Shown here in pieces: positions 19,306 through 28,234 of a stretch of 64,000 nucleotides of DNA (within the stretch, counting starts at the first letter, position 1; each line of letters starts with the position of its first letter). The stretch covers positions 35,001-99,000 of the forward strand of contig NZ_ABEA03000104.1 of NCBI RefSeq assembly GCF_000171235.2, written 5' to 3'. The stretch is from Geminisphaera colitermitum TAV2 (GTDB taxonomy: Bacteria > Verrucomicrobiota > Verrucomicrobiia > Opitutales > Opitutaceae). The notes below the pieces were generated by a model, which was not told where the DNA came from, made no database searches, and saw nothing but the letters and a program-made list of their open reading frames with translations. The position numbers were made by a program, and so were the translations under genes.

Positions 19306-19839
19306 TTACCGGTGTCGCCGGTTTTGGACCTCCCATTGGTGGCGCATGGTCTGCACGGCGTTGTGCAGGAGGACGCCGACGTGATTGGAGGTGAGTTCGG
19401 TGATGCGGCTGATTTCCTGATAGCTGAAGCCTTCTTGATAGCGGAGGCGGACGACTTCGCGTTGGTTGGGCGGAAGTTTTTCAACGAGTTCGAGGATGAG
19501 GCGGCGGTCGTCGTCGTGCTGGGCTTGGGCGGCGGGGGTGGGGTCGTGGGAAACGAGTTGGGCGGTGGCTTCGTCGTCGAGGAGGGTGATGCGGCCGAGT
19601 TTGCGGAGGAGGTTGAGGGATTTGCGGCGGCAGACGGTGAACAACCACGCCCCGGTGTGGTCGAGCCAGGCGGACGGGGGCGTGGTTCCGAGGGCGGAGA
19701 ACGTCTCCTGCACGATGTCGCGCGCGTGGCCTTCATCGCGCAGGAGACGTTGGGCATAGCGAAACAATGCCGCCTCGTGCCTTGCGAGCGCCTCCGCGAT
19801 CAGGTCGTTAATCGAGAGATCGACGGGAGGCGGGTTCAT
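19306..19839 (-). CDS. ECF-type RNA polymerase sigma factor
   Basis: The product has 177 residues from the ATG at 19839. Region 2 is seen in ALARHEAALFRYAQRLLRDE with ARDIVQETF and AWLFTVCRRKSLNLLRK. Region 4 is seen in LPPNQREVVRLRYQEGFSYQ, followed by EISRITELTSNHVGVLLHNA (the helix-turn-helix). The gene heads an operon with the pilin-like membrane protein downstream. A G11 tract (19283-19293) lies between the two genes. It diverges from the SNF2 helicase gene. Confidence 0.88.
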   Translation of the reverse strand: MNPPPVDLSINDLIAEALARHEAALFRYAQRLLRDEGHARDIVQETFSALGTTPPSAWLDHTGAWLFTVCRRKSLNLLRKLGRITLLDDEATAQLVSHDPTPAAQAQHDDDRRLILELVEKLPPNQREVVRLRYQEGFSYQEISRITELTSNHVGVLLHNAVQTMRHQWEVQNRRHR

Positions 19840-19998
19840 GGGGTTCGTGGGCGGATTGGCATGGGGGATGCGGATTTGGCGCTGTGCGGTAATGAAAACT
19901 ACACGCAAACGCGGATTTTATTAATTTGTGAAAGGAGCGCTCCTGTTACCAACGCGCCTGTTGACACCGCAAGGCTCAACCGGGAACCCTGCCCATCC

Positions 19999-22977
19999 AT
20001 GCCGTTTTTGCTCACACCGCAAGGCCACCTCCGTTTTGACGCCGCGCACGACGCCGCATCATTACTCGATGCGCGACTCATCAAAACCCTGACGGCGGCA
20101 ACAACGGCGACCGGGCCAAATGACACAACAACGGCAACCGGTGCAACGGATGCCCCCCCCCCCCTTGCCGCAACGCTCGATGCCACCAGTGCCCGCATCC
20201 TGCTTGCGCTCGCCACCTGCGCCCTCGATTCGCCACTGCCCCCGGCGGGCCTGTTCTGGCGTGAATTTGCCCGGCGATATTTCACTCAACTCTGCCACCT
20301 CCCCGAAGACACCACTGCGCTTGCCACGGCCGCTTCTCCCGCTCCTGCGCTCATTGCGCCGCCTGATACCGCCACGCTCAACGCGCTTGCTGACACCGCT
20401 CCCCCCATGCGCGGAGCCGAGTATCTGCGCCCCGACATACTTGCCACGCTCTGGACTGCGCTCGATGCCCTTGCGCAAGCAGGCATTCGGACAACACCCG
20501 GCGGCCCGCCCGCCTGGCTTCGCGCGCAAAACCCCCTCTGGCACCTCGTTGGACGCGTCACCTTTCACCTCGCCGAAAACAAACGCGACCCCCAACGCCC
20601 CTTTGCCTTTCTTGCGACCTACACCCACCGCATCTCCGACCAAGCCCGTCCCCAATACCTCCCCCTGGGCCGCGCCCTCCAAGAATACGCCGGACACCGC
20701 GACACCCTCCTCGCCCTCCTTGCTCCCGTGCAACGCGCCGCCACCCGCAGCCCCCTCGTGCGCGAACTCGTGGACACGCAACGCATCTTCCAACCCCAAA
20801 CCTGGACCCCACGCGACGCCCACCGCTTCCTGAAAGACATCTCCGCCTTTGAGGAAAGCGGACTCCTCGTGCGCGTTCCCGACTGGTGGAAAAACGGCCA
20901 ACCCACGCGCCCCCGCGTCAACGTCACCATTGGCGGCAAGCCCCCCGGCGGACTCGGCCTCAACGCCCTCCTCGACTTCGACATCGGCCTCTCGCTCGAC
21001 GGCGAACCCATCACCGAGGAAGAATGGGCGCGCATTGCAGCCAGCGACGGCGGACTCGTCCTCCTCAAAGGCCGCTGGGTCGAAGTGGACCCCGAAAAAA
21101 TCCGTCACGTCCTCGAACACTGGAAAACCCTTGAACGCGCCCGACGTGACGGCGGCATAACACTCGCCGAAGGCCTCCGCCTGCTTGCCGGTGCCGCGAC
21201 CGACTCCGCCACACCCGAACCCGCCAACGCCACCCTCCGCGAATGGTCGCACATCAACGCAGGCGACTGGCTATCCACCACCCTCGCCACCCTGCGCAAC
21301 TCCGCAGCCCCTCCCCCCCCCCACCCCTCCTCCCAATCCTCGCAAGCCCCAACCACGATCCCCGGCCTCAACGCCACCCTGCGCCCCTATCAAATGGCGG
21401 GCGTCGAATGGCTCCAATTCCTCACCACCCTGGGCCTCGGAGCCTGCCTTGCCGACGACATGGGCCTTGGCAAAACCATCCAAATCCTCGCCCTCCTCCT
21501 CCGCGCCCGTAGCCAAAAACGCACTACACCTCCCGCCCCTCCCGCCGCTTCCTCTCCCGCCATTTCCACTCCTCCTGCCTCCCCCCCCCCTCCCGCCACC
21601 TCTCCCGCCGCCGCCCCCGCGCTCATTGTATTGCCAGCCTCACTACTCGGAAACTGGCTCGCTGAAGCCGCCCGCTTTGCCCCCGAACTCAAACTCGTAG
21701 CCATCCACCCCTCCGAAGCCCCACCCGCGACCCTCTCCGCCCTGGCTGCTGCGACGGATCCCCTCGCCGAACTCACCACACAACTCGTCCCTACTCGCTA
21801 CTCCCCCGACATCGTACTCACCACCTACGGCATGCTCCTCAAACAAGACTGGCTCCGCCGCATTGAGTGGAGCCACGTTATCCTCGACGAAGCCCAAGCC
21901 ATCAAAAACCCCGGCACCCGCCAAACCCGCGCCGTCAAAGAACTCCGCGCCCCCATGCGTATCGCACTTACCGGTACACCCATCGAAAACAACCTCGGCG
22001 ACCTTTGGTCACTCTTCGACTTCCTCAACCCCGGCCTCCTCGGAGCCGCCCGACAATTTACGACCTTCACCCGCCGCCTCGCCCAAAACACTGAACCCGG
22101 CGCCTGGGCCCCCCTGCGCCAAATCGTGCGCCCCTACATCCTCCGCCGCCTCAAAAGCGACCGCGCCATCATCGCCGACCTCCCCGACAAAACCGAACTC
22201 AGCACCCACTGCCAACTCAGCAAAAAACAAGCCGTCCTCTACGAGCAAATCGTCAAAGACCTCGGCGAAAAACTCCGCGCCGCCGCCGACACCCCTCCCG
22301 CCGCCGCCACGAATGACGCCATGCAACGCCGCGGCCTCATCCTCGCCACCCTCCTGCGTCTCAAACAACTCTGCAACCACCCCGCGCAACTCACCGGCTC
22401 CGGCGACTACGCGCCCGATGCCAGCGGCAAATTCCAACGCCTCGCCGAACTCTGTTCCGAAATCGCATCCCGACAGGAAAAAACCCTCGTCTTCACCCAA
22501 TTCCGGGAACTCACCACGCCCCTCCACCACCACCTTGCCGGCATCTTTGGACGCCCCGGCCTCGTGCTGCACGGCAGTGTATCCGTAAAAGAACGACGCA
22601 CCCTGGTTGAACAATTCCAGCGCGAAGACGGCCCGCCCTTTTTCATTCTCTCGCTCAAAGCCGGAGGCACTGGCCTTACGCTCACGCAAGCCGCGCACGT
22701 CATCCACTTTGACCGCTGGTGGAACCCTGCCGTTGAAAACCAAGCCACCGACCGCGCCTATCGCATCGGCCAGAAAAAAAACGTCCTTGTCCACAAATTC
22801 ATCTGCGCCGGCACGCTGGAGGAGAAAATCGACGCCATGATAAACAATAAAAAAAACCTCGCCGACGAAATCCTAGGTCCTGCAGCCGGCGGCGAAACCC
22901 TCCTCACCGAGATGAACGACACCGACCTCCTCAACCTCGTCCGCCTCGACCTCCGCGCCGCCATGCAAGACGAATAA
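19999..22977 (+). CDS. SNF2-family DNA-dependent ATPase (RapA/HepA-like)
   Basis: The 992-residue protein starts at the ATG at 19999. The first 450 residues form the SNF2-associated bacterial domain. The ATPase core follows: motif I DDMGLGKTIQ, motif II DEAQAIKNP, motif III TGTPIENNLGD, and in the second lobe GTGLTLTQAAHVIHFDRWWN and QATDRAYRIGQ. The next gene is a SWIM zinc-finger protein, the common partner of this group. C12 (20153-20164), C10 (21313-21322) and C10 (21581-21590) tracts lie in the frame and encode Pro runs in linker regions. Role probably in DNA repair or transcription recycling. Confidence 0.92.
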   Translation: MPFLLTPQGHLRFDAAHDAASLLDARLIKTLTAATTATGPNDTTTATGATDAPPPLAATLDATSARILLALATCALDSPLPPAGLFWREFARRYFTQLCHLPEDTTALATAASPAPALIAPPDTATLNALADTAPPMRGAEYLRPDILATLWTALDALAQAGIRTTPGGPPAWLRAQNPLWHLVGRVTFHLAENKRDPQRPFAFLATYTHRISDQARPQYLPLGRALQEYAGHRDTLLALLAPVQRAATRSPLVRELVDTQRIFQPQTWTPRDAHRFLKDISAFEESGLLVRVPDWWKNGQPTRPRVNVTIGGKPPGGLGLNALLDFDIGLSLDGEPITEEEWARIAASDGGLVLLKGRWVEVDPEKIRHVLEHWKTLERARRDGGITLAEGLRLLAGAATDSATPEPANATLREWSHINAGDWLSTTLATLRNSAAPPPPHPSSQSSQAPTTIPGLNATLRPYQMAGVEWLQFLTTLGLGACLADDMGLGKTIQILALLLRARSQKRTTPPAPPAASSPAISTPPASPPPPATSPAAAPALIVLPASLLGNWLAEAARFAPELKLVAIHPSEAPPATLSALAAATDPLAELTTQLVPTRYSPDIVLTTYGMLLKQDWLRRIEWSHVILDEAQAIKNPGTRQTRAVKELRAPMRIALTGTPIENNLGDLWSLFDFLNPGLLGAARQFTTFTRRLAQNTEPGAWAPLRQIVRPYILRRLKSDRAIIADLPDKTELSTHCQLSKKQAVLYEQIVKDLGEKLRAAADTPPAAATNDAMQRRGLILATLLRLKQLCNHPAQLTGSGDYAPDASGKFQRLAELCSEIASRQEKTLVFTQFRELTTPLHHHLAGIFGRPGLVLHGSVSVKERRTLVEQFQREDGPPFFILSLKAGGTGLTLTQAAHVIHFDRWWNPAVENQATDRAYRIGQKKNVLVHKFICAGTLEEKIDAMINNKKNLADEILGPAAGGETLLTEMNDTDLLNLVRLDLRAAMQDE

Positions 22978-22998
22978 CCCCCCCCCCGATGAAAGCGC

Positions 22999-23058
22999 GT
23001 GGCGCGGGCGTCCCGCCCGCTCTGAGTTTGTGAGATGCGGGCGAGACGCCCGCGCCAC
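22999..23058. repeat. GTGGCGCGGGCGTCCC palindrome, single copy
   Basis: GTGGCGCGGGCGTCCCGCCC and GGGCGAGACGCCCGCGCCAC enclose a short loop. It lies between the SNF2 and SWIM genes, flanked by C10 (22978-22987) and C11 (23075-23085) tracts. Confidence 0.85.
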
Positions 23059-23160
23059 TTATTCAAAAAAAGCTCCCCCCCCCCCTGCATTCCGTCTCCA
23101 AAAAAATGTTACATTGCCTCCCCTGCCTCCTGCCTGCTTTAAGGCGTCCACACACACCAC

Positions 23161-24114
23161 ATGCGCACCTCCAGCCGCCGCACTACCACCACCCGATCCA
23201 ACCGCTCTCGTGGCTTTTATGTATCCGACTATGGATACGGAGGATTTGCCCCCTACGTCCCCGTTGCCGAACGCCGCGCCAAGGCGGCAAAAGAAGCCAG
23301 AAAAGCAGCCAAAAACGGGGAACCCCTCTCCCCCGTCAACATCACTGGCAAGAAAATTTCCACTACGTTTTGGGGCAATGCCTGGTGCCAGCACCTGGAG
23401 TCATTCAGCGACTATGCCAACCGGCTCCCGCGAGGCCGCACCTACGTGCGCAACGGCTCTGTCATCGACCTGCAAATCGTCCCCGGGCGCATCACGGCGC
23501 AAGTCATGGGCTCCCAACTTTACCGGCAAACCATCACCATTGCCCCGCTCGCCCCTGCGCGCTGGGACGCGATCAAACAACGCTGCGCAGGCAACATCAA
23601 TTCACTCGTTGATCTGTTAAAAGGCCGCTTGTCCGACGGCGTCATGCAAGTGATCACCGACCGCAAGGACGGCCTGTTTCCCGCGCCCTCTGAAATCAAA
23701 ATGGAGTGCACCTGCCCCGACATGGCCAGCCTTTGCAAACACCTTGCTGCCGTTCTTTACGGGGTGGGAGCGCGTCTCGACACGCAACCCGAACTCCTTT
23801 TCACGCTGCGCGGCGTTGACCACATGGAGCTCCTTGCCGCCGCTACCACGGGTGCCGTCCAGATCGGTGCTGACACCTCCGCGCTTGCCGCCGATCAACT
23901 CGGCGACGTCTTCGGCATCGAAATCGACCCAGGAACTCCAACTCCCGCTCCCGTTGCCACACCTGCGCCTGCTCAAGCTGCTGCCCGCAAAAGGCCACCT
24001 CAACCCCCATCCAAACGCGCAGGGAAAAAACCCGTCACGAAAAAACCAGTCACAATCAAGAACGTGTCTGAAGCAAAGTCCTCCTCCCGCCCGCGAAAAC
24101 CGCGTCCTCAGTAA
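23161..24114 (+). CDS. SWIM zinc-finger protein
   Basis: The 317-residue protein has the SWIM motif C-x-C-x(n)-C-x-H as CTCPDMASLCKH near residues 181-192. The N-terminal half has the family pattern (GKKISTTFWGNAWCQHLESF, RTYVRNGSVIDLQI). The last 70 residues are Pro, Ala and Lys rich and probably disordered. It is the usual companion of SNF2 ATPases, with which it is thought to bind DNA. It lies 183 bases after the SNF2 gene, with a palindrome in between. A G12 tract (24128-24139) follows the stop codon. Confidence 0.9.
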   Translation: MRTSSRRTTTTRSNRSRGFYVSDYGYGGFAPYVPVAERRAKAAKEARKAAKNGEPLSPVNITGKKISTTFWGNAWCQHLESFSDYANRLPRGRTYVRNGSVIDLQIVPGRITAQVMGSQLYRQTITIAPLAPARWDAIKQRCAGNINSLVDLLKGRLSDGVMQVITDRKDGLFPAPSEIKMECTCPDMASLCKHLAAVLYGVGARLDTQPELLFTLRGVDHMELLAAATTGAVQIGADTSALAADQLGDVFGIEIDPGTPTPAPVATPAPAQAAARKRPPQPPSKRAGKKPVTKKPVTIKNVSEAKSSSRPRKPRPQ

Positions 24115-24203
24115 AACCGCAGACGCCGGGGGGGGGGGGAGGGCGGATGCGCAAGGAACAGTTTCCGTGATGACTGATTGGTAAGTGTGTGAAATATGCG
24201 GGT

Positions 24204-24383
24204 TAGAGCGTTTTCAGTTGAGATGTAGCCGTCGTCTTAACGGTAGGGAGGCCTCTCCGAGGCCTCCGAAACCACGCTCCATCTACCTATGAATTTCGCA
24301 TTTTCACACTACGCACGGCGGAGGCCTCGGAGAGGCCTCCCTACCAGGTATCAAATGGCTACAGTTTAAATGAAACTGCTCTA
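24204..24383. repeat. 180-bp TIR element (MITE-like), copy C, inverted
   Basis: The sequence runs TAGAGCGTTTTCAGTTGAGA ... GAAACTGCTCTA, inverted relative to copies B and D. Its last TA, read on the minus strand as TAG, is the stop codon of glgA. Confidence 0.88.
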
Positions 24384-25916
24384 AATTGCCTTCGATTTCG
24401 CGTCGGTGCGTCCTGCGCTCAGCCCTTCTCGGCGGGACTGAATCGCCCAGTGGTAGGCGTCCACGTAGAGCTCGGCGTTGCGACGCCAGGTGAAGTCGCG
24501 CGACATGCCGGCGCGACGCAACAGACGCATGTGATGCGGGCGATCGTAGTAGGTTGAGCATGCCCAGCCCACGGTGTTGTAGAGCGCGGCAGGCGTGGCG
24601 TCGTTGAACAAGAAACCAGTGCCGTCGCCCGTCTCTTGGTTATACCGGTCCACCGTGTCGATGAGGCCGCCGGTGGCGCGCACGATGGGCGGAGTGCCGT
24701 AGCGCATGGCGTAGAGTTGCGTGAGTCCACAGGGTTCGGAGCGGCTCGGCATGACAAAAAAATCGCTGCCTGCCTGCACCAGCCGCGCGAGGCCGGGACT
24801 GTATCCGACATAAGTGCCGACCTGTCCGCGGTAGTCCTCCGCGATGCCGCGGAACGCATATTCCAGCCCCGGATCGCCCGCGCCGAGAATTACAAATTGC
24901 ACATGCATCCGCTTTACGATGTGGGGCAGGGCCTCGGCCACGAGATCGAGCCCCTTCTGGTGCGCGAAACGCGATACGATGCCAAAGACCGCCATGCCCG
25001 GGTCAACCTTGAGGCCAAATTCGCGTTGTAGTGCCGCCTTGCATACAGCCTTGCCGTTGAAGTTCGCCGCGCTGTAGGTCGAGGGCAGGCTCATGTCGAT
25101 CTCCGGGCTCCACGTCGAGGTGTCGATGCCGTTGAGGATGCCCATGAGGTCGGCGCCGCGGAAGGTGAGCACATCGTGCAGTCCGCAGCCGCCCTCGGGC
25201 GTGCGGATTTCGTGCGCGTAGGTCGGGCTCACGGTGGTGAGCTTGGTGGCGTGGTAGAGGCCGGCTTTCATCATGTTGACGCCGCCGAGCGCCTCCACGC
25301 TGTCGGGGCGAAACTCCGAGGCGGGCAGGCGCGCGTAGTCGAGGGCGCGCCGGCTGAAGGTGCCCTGATGCTCGAGGTTGTGGATGGTGAAGACCGAAGC
25401 CGTGCCGCGCAGCGCGGTGTTTTGAAAAACGGTGTTGAGGTACACGGGGACGAACCCGGTGGTCCAGTCGTGGCAATGGACAACATCGGGGGTCCAGCCG
25501 AGTTGCAGGCAGAGGGTGAGCGCGGCGCGCGAGAAGAAGGCGAAGCGCAGGTCGTTGTCTTCGTGCGCGCCCCATGGACCGGTGTAAACCTCCGGGCGGC
25601 CGAAGAAGCGGTGGTGTTCGAGGAAATAAACAGGCACGGGTGTCGTGGCGCGCGGCAGCGTGGTTTCCCAAGTGCGGGCCCACTCCGCCTGATCGCCGAC
25701 ATCGACGCCGAGCGGGTCCTGGCGCGGACGCCAGCCGGGGCCGCCGATCTTCACGCAGCCGTAGGCGGGGCACACGATGCGCACGTCATGTCCCAGGGCC
25801 GCCAGCGCCTTGGGGAGCGCCCCGACCATGTCGGCCAGTCCGCCAACCTTGACGAAGGGCTCCACTTCAGGGGAGACAAACAGGATCTTTAGGGAGGATG
25901 TTTGGGTGGTGGGCAC
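24381..25916 (-). CDS. glgA: glycogen synthase (ADP-glucose type)
   Basis: The 511-residue GT5 glycosyltransferase extends alpha-1,4-glucan chains from ADP-glucose in the cytoplasm. KVGGL at residues 23-27 is the sugar-nucleotide-binding motif (usually KTGGL), and the retaining-transferase signature is seen in MPSRSEPCGLTQLYAMRYGT near the C-terminus, with TGGLIDTV. Length is normal. No other glycogen gene is adjacent. The TAG stop codon is part of the terminal repeat of element copy C. A G10 tract and a palindrome lie upstream. Confidence 0.94.
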   Translation of the reverse strand: MPTTQTSSLKILFVSPEVEPFVKVGGLADMVGALPKALAALGHDVRIVCPAYGCVKIGGPGWRPRQDPLGVDVGDQAEWARTWETTLPRATTPVPVYFLEHHRFFGRPEVYTGPWGAHEDNDLRFAFFSRAALTLCLQLGWTPDVVHCHDWTTGFVPVYLNTVFQNTALRGTASVFTIHNLEHQGTFSRRALDYARLPASEFRPDSVEALGGVNMMKAGLYHATKLTTVSPTYAHEIRTPEGGCGLHDVLTFRGADLMGILNGIDTSTWSPEIDMSLPSTYSAANFNGKAVCKAALQREFGLKVDPGMAVFGIVSRFAHQKGLDLVAEALPHIVKRMHVQFVILGAGDPGLEYAFRGIAEDYRGQVGTYVGYSPGLARLVQAGSDFFVMPSRSEPCGLTQLYAMRYGTPPIVRATGGLIDTVDRYNQETGDGTGFLFNDATPAALYNTVGWACSTYYDRPHHMRLLRRAGMSRDFTWRRNAELYVDAYHWAIQSRREGLSAGRTDAKSKAI

Positions 25917-26014
25917 AATGGGGAGGAAAGCAAATTTCGTGCACCGGCCAACCTATAAAACATCTCGTTCGGATGTAGGGGGGGGGGAGGGGGGGCTGGA
26001 CGTGATGTCAGACA

Positions 26015-26123
26015 TCGGAGGGCGGGTCTCCTGACCCGCCAGACGCGGCGCAGCCGCGCTTTCCGGATGGACGAGGCTCGCTGACGCGAACCTCGTCGGC
26101 GGGTCAGGAGACCCGCCCTCCGA
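26015..26123. repeat. palindrome of the GCGGGTCTCC family, copy 1
   Basis: TCGGAGGGCGGGTCTCCTGA and TCAGGAGACCCGCCCTCCGA are the arms. The loop holds GACGCGGCGCAGCCGCGC and further small palindromes. Related copies are at 26533-26628 and 38574-38817. G10 (25978-25987) lies just before it. Confidence 0.85.
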
Positions 26124-26173
26124 CAATACGGGGGCTGTCGTCGTGCTTGCGTTTTGGTTCGGAAAGGGCATTC

Positions 26174-26311
26174 ATGCCTCCTTCGTTTTCGTCTTTTATG
26201 AAGTCAGCCAGCAACCTTGAGCCAGTCTGCACCGCCACGCCTTTCGTGCCAGCGGTGTATTTTTTTGGCTATTACGGTTACGGCTGGTGGCGACCGGCCC
26301 GGCGATGGTGA
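26174..26311 (+). CDS. aromatic-rich leader peptide (attenuator type)
   Basis: This 45-codon frame (37 codons from the inner ATG at 26198) ends in YFFGYYGYGWWRPARRW and a stop: two Phe, four Tyr and three Trp within 17 residues. It is followed 56 bases later by a strong hairpin with a T run (26367-26404) and then by the methyltransferase gene at 26484. That order, aromatic codon run, alternative hairpins, terminator and gene, is the plan of ribosome-mediated attenuation in trp or phe operons. A smaller hairpin, ACCGCGATAACGCGGT at 26333-26348, lies between and could be part of the switch. The frame is too short for routine annotation. Confidence 0.6.
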   Translation: MPPSFSSFMKSASNLEPVCTATPFVPAVYFFGYYGYGWWRPARRW

Positions 26312-26366
26312 CGCGTGCGCAATGACACGCAGACCGCGATAACGCGGTGCTTCCCATCCAAACCGG

Positions 26367-26404
26367 GCCCGGCTCTTGAATACCAGAGCCGGGCTTTTTG
26401 TTTT
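26367..26404 (+). terminator. intrinsic terminator/attenuator before the methyltransferase gene
   Basis: GCCCGGCTCT and AGAGCCGGGC form a perfect 10-bp stem with an 8-base loop, followed by TTTTTGTTTT. It lies downstream of the aromatic leader peptide and 80 bases before the next ATG, so it fits an attenuator as well as a plain terminator. Confidence 0.85.
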
Positions 26405-26483
26405 CCCGAAAAATCCATCAGTCCCGTCCGTTTTCCTCTCCGTCTCGTTTCCCAATCCAACTGTTTTCCAAAGTAAAAAAATC

Positions 26484-27353
26484 ATGACTGCTACTGTATC
26501 CATTGCTGAATCAGCCGATGCCGCCTTGTTAGTGGAGAGCGGGTCTCCCGACCCGCTGACGACGCGAAGCGTCGCCCATCCGGATGGCCCGGCTGCGCCG
26601 GGCCGACGGGTCGGGAGACCCGCCCTCCAAAATGAATCGGACGGACCGCCACCGCTTTCGCTGGAGACGCCGGTTGTCCGGTTTTTCGGACGGACGCTGG
26701 CGGAGTATGTCCGGTTCTTCGCGCTTGAGCACGACCTTGTCACATTGCGCGGACGCCGGGTGCTTGATGTGGCGGCGGGGCCGGCGTCGTTTGCCGTCGA
26801 GGCGGGCGAACTGGGCATCGACGTAACGGCGGTCGATCCGCTCTACGGTTGCACACCGGGCACACTTGAGGCGTATGTGAAAATCGACTATGCCACGATG
26901 TTCAAGCAGCTCCGGGCTTGTCCGGGGCTGGTGCGTTGCGGTCCGGTGTTTGGTTCGATCGACGAAGCCGAGGCCGACCGACGCGCGGCAGCGGCGCGCT
27001 TCCTCGACGACTACGATGGCGGGTTTGTCTCAGGGCGCTATGTTGGCGCGCGCCTGCCGGCGCTGCCGTTTGCCGATGGAGAGTTCGACCTGGTGCTGTG
27101 CGGGCATTTGCTGTTTTTGCACGTGGCGCAGTTCGATGCGGCGTTTCATCTGGCGGCGTGCCGCGAGATGATGCGCGTGAGTCGTGGCGAAGTGCGCATT
27201 CATCCGGTTTGCGGTCCGGATGGGTTGCCGTATGCGAAACTCGCCGCGTTGTGCGACAGCTTGGCGGCGGAGGGCATTCGTGCACGCGAGGTGCCGGTGG
27301 ATTACGCGTTTTTCAACGGCGCCGAATCCATGCTCGTATTGGAGCGGGCGTGA
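26484..27353 (+). CDS. SAM-dependent methyltransferase-like protein with a repeat-encoded N-terminus
   Basis: The product has 289 residues from the ATG at 26484. From about residue 55 a Rossmann-type domain is seen: RRVLDVAAGPASFAVEAGEL (motif I), VDPLYG as the acidic end of strand 2, and LPFADGEFDLVLCGHLLFL (motif IV region), typical of class I methyltransferases. Residues about 17-49 are encoded by a GCGGGTCTCCCGACCC palindrome (26533-26628) that stays open in frame. The methyl acceptor is unknown. The aromatic leader peptide and terminator upstream suggest control by aromatic amino-acid supply. Confidence 0.7.
   Translation: MTATVSIAESADAALLVESGSPDPLTTRSVAHPDGPAAPGRRVGRPALQNESDGPPPLSLETPVVRFFGRTLAEYVRFFALEHDLVTLRGRRVLDVAAGPASFAVEAGELGIDVTAVDPLYGCTPGTLEAYVKIDYATMFKQLRACPGLVRCGPVFGSIDEAEADRRAAAARFLDDYDGGFVSGRYVGARLPALPFADGEFDLVLCGHLLFLHVAQFDAAFHLAACREMMRVSRGEVRIHPVCGPDGLPYAKLAALCDSLAAEGIRAREVPVDYAFFNGAESMLVLERA
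26533..26628. repeat. palindrome of the GCGGGTCTCC family, copy 2, inside a CDS
   Basis: The left arm GGAGAGCGGGTCTCCCGACC and the right arm GGGTCGGGAGACCCGCCCTCC enclose CGACGCGAAGCGTCG and GGCCCGGCTGCGCCGGGCC palindromes. The whole repeat is open in the methyltransferase frame and adds some 32 residues. Confidence 0.85.
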
Positions 27354-27405
27354 GGCGAAAGGCGAATGACGAATGGCTGCCTCGGGTGCCCGGTGTCTCT
27401 GTGGT

Positions 27406-27969
27406 TTATTCTTCTCTGGTTTGGGCGGGCGTCTTGACCGTAAAGGGCTGGTCGGCGGTGCCGATGACAAAGAAGACCAGACGCGCCGGACCGGGGCCGG
27501 GGTTTACGCCGTTGTGGTCGAGATCGACGAATTCGGCGATGGCCTGGCCGGCTTGGATGACTTTGACGTCGCCATTGCGCAGGTGGACGCGGATTTCACC
27601 TTCGAGCACGTAGGCGAGGCAGGGCACGGGATGACGGTGCCAGCCGGTTTCCTGTCCGGCGGGGATTTCCACGATGAGTCCCGTGACTTCAGCCGGGCCG
27701 GTGGCCGGGTAGACCAGCGGGTGGCCGGCGTTGTCCGTGCGGGTTTTGAGCAACGGTTTGATGACAACGCCCGTGGCATAGCCTTCGTTTTTGGCAGCGG
27801 GCGGTGTGGATAAGGTGGTTGTGGCCGTTGCGAGGGTGGTGTCGTGGTGGTCGGCGTGAGCGTGAAGGCGAGAGCCAGTTGCAAGCAGGAGGCAGAGGCC
27901 GAAGGCGGCGACAAAAGACGGGCGACGAATGCGCCTGGTGGTAGTCGAAGGCGGCTGAGTCATGCGCAT
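27406..27969 (-). CDS. secreted or membrane-anchored cupin-domain protein
   Basis: The product has 187 residues from the ATG at 27969 (a second ATG is at 27963). Residues 14-38 form a signal peptide (VAAFGLCLLLATGSRLHAHA). The cupin has motif 1 as PAGQETGWHRHPVPCLAYVLEGE, split here as G-x-H-x-H with the Glu following, and motif 2 around VKVIQAGQAIAEF with a late Asn/His. The residues fit a metal-binding site. The substrate is unknown, and it does not pair clearly with its neighbours. Confidence 0.75.
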   Translation of the reverse strand: MRMTQPPSTTTRRIRRPSFVAAFGLCLLLATGSRLHAHADHHDTTLATATTTLSTPPAAKNEGYATGVVIKPLLKTRTDNAGHPLVYPATGPAEVTGLIVEIPAGQETGWHRHPVPCLAYVLEGEIRVHLRNGDVKVIQAGQAIAEFVDLDHNGVNPGPGPARLVFFVIGTADQPFTVKTPAQTREE

Positions 27970-28138
27970 GAACAAGACGAAAAAATGGCGGGGGGAGAAG
28001 CGTGGTTTGGAAACGACGCGAAAAATTTTAGCACTGCCACGGATTGGCACGCGGGTTGCTCAGAGTTGAGGTGTTCTTTCCCTGCCCAGCAGGGTTAAAG
28101 GGGTAACATGGACGTCCGGCCCGCAAGGGACCGGACGA

Positions 28139-28179
28139 GAAAACAAAAGGGCCCGCCGTTAGGGGTAATCGGCGGGCCC
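28139..28179 (-). terminator. intrinsic terminator for the oxidoreductase gene
   Basis: Read on the minus strand, GGGCCCGCCG and CGGCGGGCCC form a perfect stem with an 11-base loop, followed by TTTTGTTT. It lies 56 bases after the stop codon at 28235. On the plus strand the same stem is followed by TGACTTTTT, so it may work both ways. Confidence 0.8.
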
Positions 28180-28234
28180 TGACTTTTTGGCGATGCCGCG
28201 CGCGGCAGGGCGCGGCTGCGTCAGGCAGGCGGTG

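Noticed and set aside
20062-21252. 396-codon minus-strand frame.
   Set aside because: Antisense to the SNF2 helicase gene; high third-position GC gives long shadow frames here.
22009-22794. 261-codon minus-strand frame.
   Set aside because: Antisense to the second ATPase lobe of the SNF2 protein; no protein-like pattern.
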